Shown: piece after piece, positions 60,667 through 64,000 of the stretch | How positions within the stretch are numbered: the first letter of the stretch is position 1 | How the letters are laid out: every line of letters starts with the position of its first letter | NCBI GenBank assembly: GCA_963814315.1 | Contig: CAWFCG010000001.1 | Location: forward strand, 248,001-312,000 | From: JAFMJV01 sp963814315 | Lineage (GTDB): Bacteria; Chloroflexota; Limnocylindria; Limnocylindrales; CSP1-4 | Length of the DNA stretch: 64,000 bases | Reading direction: 5' to 3' | The notes under the pieces: model-generated | Database searches by the model: none | The model's input: the letters and a program-made list of their open reading frames with translations, nothing else | What the model was told of the DNA's origin: nothing | Made by a program: the position numbers and the translations under genes

Positions 60667-61730
60667 TCGACCCGGCTGAGCTCGACCTGGCCCCTGACCT
60701 TGGGTCGAAGTCGTACCGGATCGGTGTCATCGGCGCGGGCGGCATCGTCCGCGCCTCACACCTGCCTGCCTACAGGTCCGTGGGCTGGGATGTCGTGCGC
60801 ATCGCGTCACGGACCGAAGCGGCGGCTCGCGATGCCGCTCAGGAGTTCGCCATCCCCGCGGCGTCGGACGACTTCGGAGACGTCATCGCCGATGAGGCGG
60901 TCGAAGTGGTCGACATCTCCCTGCCTCCCCATCTGCAGCGCGAGGTAGCCGAAGCGGCGTTCGGGGCCGGCAAGCACGTCCTCATCCAGAAGCCCATGGC
61001 TACGACGCTGGAAGACGCCACGGCCATCGTCGAGGCTGCCGAGCAGGCCGGGTTGAAGCTGGCCGTCAACCAGAACGGCCGCTGGGATCCGGCCATCCGC
61101 GCCTGCCACGAGCTCATCGGGCGGGGCGCGTTCGGAGCCCTGGTCACAGCGTCATTCGAGCTGCGGACGCGTCAACCCTGGCAGGGGTTCTGGGAGGACG
61201 CCGAGCATTACCCGCGCCTGATGATGCTGGGGATGTCGATCCATCATCTCGACCAGTTCCGGTTCCTCTTCGGCAACCCGGTCGAGATCACCGCGGTGAC
61301 GAGCACCTACCCCGGCCAGCCCTGGAGCGGGGACAGCATCGCTTCATACGTGCTGCGCTACGAGTCGGGACTGCTCGCGGTCGGCTTCGACGACGGCTTT
61401 CCCTGGACCCGGGACTGGTCGGTCCGCTACCGCATCGAGGGGCTGGACGCCATCGCGCGTGGTGACATCGGCTGGCCCACCGGCGGCTACTCCACGCTCG
61501 AGTTCACCACCAGTGATCGGCCGGATACCTGGATCCGGCCAGCGTTCACGCGCAAGTGGTTCCCGGACGCCTTCGTGGGCACCATGGGCGAGCTGTTCAG
61601 GGCCATCGAGACGGGCGACGAGCCAAGCATCTCGGGACGGGACAACCTGCTGACGCTGCGACTCGTCGAGGCTGCCTATCGATCCGCAGCCGAGCGTCGC
61701 ACGATCTGTATCGAGGAGGTCCAGCTGTGA
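60663..61730 (+). CDS. Gfo/Idh/MocA-family oxidoreductase 2
   Basis: Paralogous dehydrogenase of 355 residues from GTG 60663. It has a classical Rossmann loop (RIGVIGAGGIVRASHLPAYR), but the EKP motif reads QKP (HVLIQKPMATTLED). The catalytic-domain segment is MMLGMSIHHLDQFRFLFG. Its stop overlaps the lyase start by 4 bases. Two different dehydrogenases in one operon suggest a two-step or oxidation/re-reduction sequence such as 3-keto-sugar chemistry; this is inference. Confidence 0.9.
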   Translation: MIDPAELDLAPDLGSKSYRIGVIGAGGIVRASHLPAYRSVGWDVVRIASRTEAAARDAAQEFAIPAASDDFGDVIADEAVEVVDISLPPHLQREVAEAAFGAGKHVLIQKPMATTLEDATAIVEAAEQAGLKLAVNQNGRWDPAIRACHELIGRGAFGALVTASFELRTRQPWQGFWEDAEHYPRLMMLGMSIHHLDQFRFLFGNPVEITAVTSTYPGQPWSGDSIASYVLRYESGLLAVGFDDGFPWTRDWSVRYRIEGLDAIARGDIGWPTGGYSTLEFTTSDRPDTWIRPAFTRKWFPDAFVGTMGELFRAIETGDEPSISGRDNLLTLRLVEAAYRSAAERRTICIEEVQL

Positions 61731-62602
61731 CGGTCGTTCCGAACGGCGTTTACACCGCACTGATCACACCCTGCCACGAGTCCGGCGAAGTCGATATCGA
61801 TGCCCTTGCGACACTGATCGACTTCCAGGCTGAGACCGGTGTGGCCGGCCTCTTCGTGCTGGGGACCGCGGGCGCCGGGCCGCTCCTGGAGCGTGCCGAA
61901 CGACAGCGTGTCGCGCAGGCGATCCTGAAAGCCGCCACCGGCCGACTGTTCGTCATCGTGCATGTGGGCGCGATGCCGACGCGCGTCGCCGAAGCCCTCA
62001 CCGCTGAAGCTATCGAGGACGGGGCGCCCGCGGTCGCCGCTGTCCCGCCGACCTACTACCAGCCCGACTTCACCTCGGTGCGAACCTACTACGAGCGCAT
62101 CAAGGCCGCGGCCGGCGAGACGCCGCTTCTGGCCTACAACAACCCCTCCGCGACGGGCTACGACCTGCGGCCGGAGCAAGCCGCCGAGTTGCACCGCGAC
62201 GGGATCATCGACGGCGTCAAGCAGGCCACGACGAGCGTCAAGGACCTGCACGCCCTCCTCGATGCCGGGGTTCCCGTGTGGATGGCCAACTCAGGGCTCA
62301 ACACGGCAGCGCTGGCGATGGGTGCGCGCGGCACCATCTCGACGCTCACCAACGTGGTGCCGGAACTGTTCGTCCGTCTATATCGAACGATGCAGGACGC
62401 GGACCTGGTCACCGCAAGAGACGCCCAGCTCCGCATCGATCGTGCCAGCGCGGCACTGCGAGTGCCCATCATCGGTGCTCTGCACGCGGGAGCGACCCTG
62501 CGCGGTCTGCCCGGCGGCACACCCCGCGAGCCCTTGCGGCTGCCCGCCCCTGATGAGCTCGAGCGGGTGCGCAGCGCGGTCGCACAGCTGGACGGCATCT
62601 GA
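61727..62602 (+). CDS. DapA/NAL-family class I lyase
   Basis: TIM-barrel Schiff-base lyase of 291 residues. Lys165 in DGVKQATTS is the imine lysine and Tyr137 in LLAYNNPSATGYD the catalytic Tyr. FVLGTAGAGPLLERAERQRV is the substrate loop region, here GTAG where DapA has GTTGE, so DapA activity itself is unlikely. GTG 61727 follows GAGGAGGT. Family members cleave or make 2-keto-3-deoxy acids, fitting a downstream step in sugar-acid breakdown. Confidence 0.88.
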   Translation: MTVVPNGVYTALITPCHESGEVDIDALATLIDFQAETGVAGLFVLGTAGAGPLLERAERQRVAQAILKAATGRLFVIVHVGAMPTRVAEALTAEAIEDGAPAVAAVPPTYYQPDFTSVRTYYERIKAAAGETPLLAYNNPSATGYDLRPEQAAELHRDGIIDGVKQATTSVKDLHALLDAGVPVWMANSGLNTAALAMGARGTISTLTNVVPELFVRLYRTMQDADLVTARDAQLRIDRASAALRVPIIGALHAGATLRGLPGGTPREPLRLPAPDELERVRSAVAQLDGI

Positions 62603-62606
62603 TCCG

Positions 62607-63890
62607 ATGCATGCGGACGTGGTCGTGGTCGGCGCCGGCTCCGCGGGCTGCGTGGCGGCGCTCGCCGCGGCGCGCGCCGGCAGGCGGGTCCTGCTGATCG
62701 ATCGCCTGGGATTCCCCGGCGGGACCAGCACGGCCGTGCTGGACACGTTCTACGCGTTCTTCACCGCTGGCGAGTCCAGACAGAAAGTGGTCGCGGGTCT
62801 GCCGGATCTGCCGGTGGAGCGCTTGCGCGCTCGTGGCAAGCTCTTCGAGCGTCCCAACAGCTTCGGCTCCGGCCTGGGTTACACCTACGACCCCGAGACT
62901 CTCAAGATCGTCTGGGCGGAGCTCCTGCGCGAGCACGGGGTCGAGATGATGTTGCACTCGTTGGTGATCGGCACCCATGTCGTCGACGACCGTGTAACCG
63001 GGATGACCGTAGCCACCCGAAGTGGGCTGGTCGAGGCGGAAGCCAATGCCTTCATCGACGCGTCCGGCGATGCTGATGTGGTGGCCGCAGCCGGGGGCGA
63101 GATACTCGATGACAGCGATCTGCGACAGCCGGTCACGGTCACCTTCAGGATGGCGCCGGTCGACATGCCGCTGTTCCTCGAGCACGGGCGACCACAGCTG
63201 CGCGAGCTGGTGAGACAGGGCCGCGAAGCCGGCTATGGGTTGCGTGGCGGGAGCGGGAGCCTCCACCGATCGGGCATGGACGGCGTCGCCTTGATGGCCA
63301 CGACACGGATCGACCCGCCCGATCTGGAGGACCCCATGGAGCCTGGGCGGGTCGAGATGGAGGGCCTGGCGCAGGTCGATGAGTGGTCCCGCTTCCTGCG
63401 TGACATGATGCCGGGCTTCGAGCGAGCCGGACTGGTGTCCGTGGGCGCGATGGCCGGCGTCCGTGAGACACGGCGCATCCGGGGTCGGTATGTCCTCGAC
63501 GAGGCCGACGTCCTGTCCGGATCAGCCTTCGACGACCAGATCGCCCGGTGCGGCGCGCCGATCGAGGACCTCTCCGGCGCCGAGACGCGCTGGGTCCATG
63601 TCGGCGGCAGCGGCAGCTATGGGATCCCCTGGCGATGCCTGGTCCCGGCGCGACTTCGCGGGGTCGTCGTCGCCGGTCGGTGCCTTTCAGCCACTCACGC
63701 GGCACATGCCTCGGCGCGCTCGATGGGCACTTGCATGGCCATGGGCCAGGCTGCCGGGACGGCAGCCGGCATGGCCATCGAGTCAGGCCTTGATGTCACC
63801 GCGGTCGATGGCGCGAGACTCCGCGATCGCCTTGCGGCCGACGGCGCCGATGTCGGCATCAGCACCCAGAACGAACCAACCCACCCCTGA
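62607..63890 (+). CDS. FAD-dependent oxidoreductase (FAD_oxidored family)
   Basis: Flavoprotein of 427 residues. The N-terminus ADVVVVGAGSAGCVAALAAA binds FAD. GFPGGTSTAVLDTF, DASGDADVVAAAGGE and RETRRIRGRYVLDEADVLSG are marks of the PF12831 group, and RGVVVAGRCLSATHAAHAS closes the FAD site. It is encoded 5 bases after the lyase and 10 bases before the next gene. These enzymes often accompany Gfo/Idh/MocA dehydrogenases in uncharacterised carbohydrate operons. Confidence 0.9.
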   Translation: MHADVVVVGAGSAGCVAALAAARAGRRVLLIDRLGFPGGTSTAVLDTFYAFFTAGESRQKVVAGLPDLPVERLRARGKLFERPNSFGSGLGYTYDPETLKIVWAELLREHGVEMMLHSLVIGTHVVDDRVTGMTVATRSGLVEAEANAFIDASGDADVVAAAGGEILDDSDLRQPVTVTFRMAPVDMPLFLEHGRPQLRELVRQGREAGYGLRGGSGSLHRSGMDGVALMATTRIDPPDLEDPMEPGRVEMEGLAQVDEWSRFLRDMMPGFERAGLVSVGAMAGVRETRRIRGRYVLDEADVLSGSAFDDQIARCGAPIEDLSGAETRWVHVGGSGSYGIPWRCLVPARLRGVVVAGRCLSATHAAHASARSMGTCMAMGQAAGTAAGMAIESGLDVTAVDGARLRDRLAADGADVGISTQNEPTHP

Positions 63891-63900
63891 GGAGGAACCG

Positions 63901-64000
63901 TGAGCGCAGGCCAGTACCTTGACCAGATCATCCCCCGACTCGAGCGCATCCGTTCGCAGGCCGATGCCATCGAGCGTGCCTCGGCCCTGTGTGCTGACAG
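63901..64000 (+). CDS. Probable SIS-domain phosphosugar protein, 3'-truncated by window edge
   Basis: GTG 63901 with GAGGAGGA just upstream. The 33 visible residues (AGQYLDQIIPRLERIRSQAD, then AIERASALCADS) resemble the N-terminal helices of SIS-domain proteins. It continues past the window. Being the next gene of the operon, it may be a sugar-phosphate isomerase or binding protein. Confidence 0.5.

Noticed and set aside
1..64000. CRISPR arrays, insertion sequences with transposases, prophage genes and rRNA operons
   Set aside because: None found: no regularly spaced repeat-spacer pattern, no recognisable transposase, integrase or phage structural protein, no rRNA-like sequence.

Overview
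The window is GC-rich bacterial chromosomal DNA. It has secreted proteins with Gram-positive-style signal peptides, sugar ABC importers without their own ATPase, an NHEJ pair (LigD and Ku) and iron/stress proteins. There is no rRNA or complete tRNA to place it. The gene content fits a soil or sediment Chloroflexota (Limnocylindria-like) or an actinobacterium; I lean to Chloroflexota, as inference only.

Layout. 1-1.2 kb: the end of an AraC-type response regulator and a degenerate receiver protein. 1.1-7.2 kb: a plus-strand sugar operon of GH42 glycosidase, LsrF/FbaB-type aldolase, FGGY kinase and L-arabinose isomerase. 7.3-9.7 kb: a secreted metalloprotease-like protein and a tyrosine phosphatase. 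10.4-17.4 kb: a CUT1 sugar importer, a GH116 glycosidase and an AraC regulator. 17.5-25 kb: a stress/metal region with PadR, a ZnuA-like lipoprotein without metal ligands, a Dps with in-frame upstream extensions, class I FBP aldolase, GpmA, two frameshifted genes and a hemerythrin protein. 25.4-32.5 kb (minus): a sulfated-fucan-type operon of sulfatase, GH29 fucosidase and CUT1 importer, with a LacI regulator and near-perfect palindromic operators. 32.6-38.1 kb: a decayed copy of a gene junction, then an iron module of P1B-5 ATPase-hemerythrin, VIT1, reductase and ferredoxin. 38.5-42.5 kb: a divergent LysR/flavin oxidase pair and a secreted propeller. 43.1-47.7 kb: LigD, Ku and a ligase-like protein whose catalytic residues are all replaced. 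47.8-49.2 kb: small stress proteins. 49.2-55.2 kb: a gene-poor and decaying stretch with a 40-bp inverted repeat, a frameshifted methyltransferase, a frameshifted trypsin-like protease, a kelch-like protein and an HsdR-like remnant. 55.2-64 kb: a GntR-controlled operon of ribose-type ABC importer, two Gfo/Idh/MocA dehydrogenases, a DapA-type lyase, an FAD oxidoreductase and the start of a probable SIS protein.

The dominant theme is plant or algal polysaccharide use through four separately regulated sugar loci, interspersed with iron and oxidative stress genes. Two observations deserve the closest look. One is the ligase-derived pseudoenzyme directly behind Ku. The other is three same-direction tRNA-3'-end-like repeats at about 9.75, 33.5 and 42.9 kb, which cut the window into segments like those of accreted genomic islands. 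Several genes carry single frameshifts. These are either real decay or assembly errors, and reads are needed to tell.
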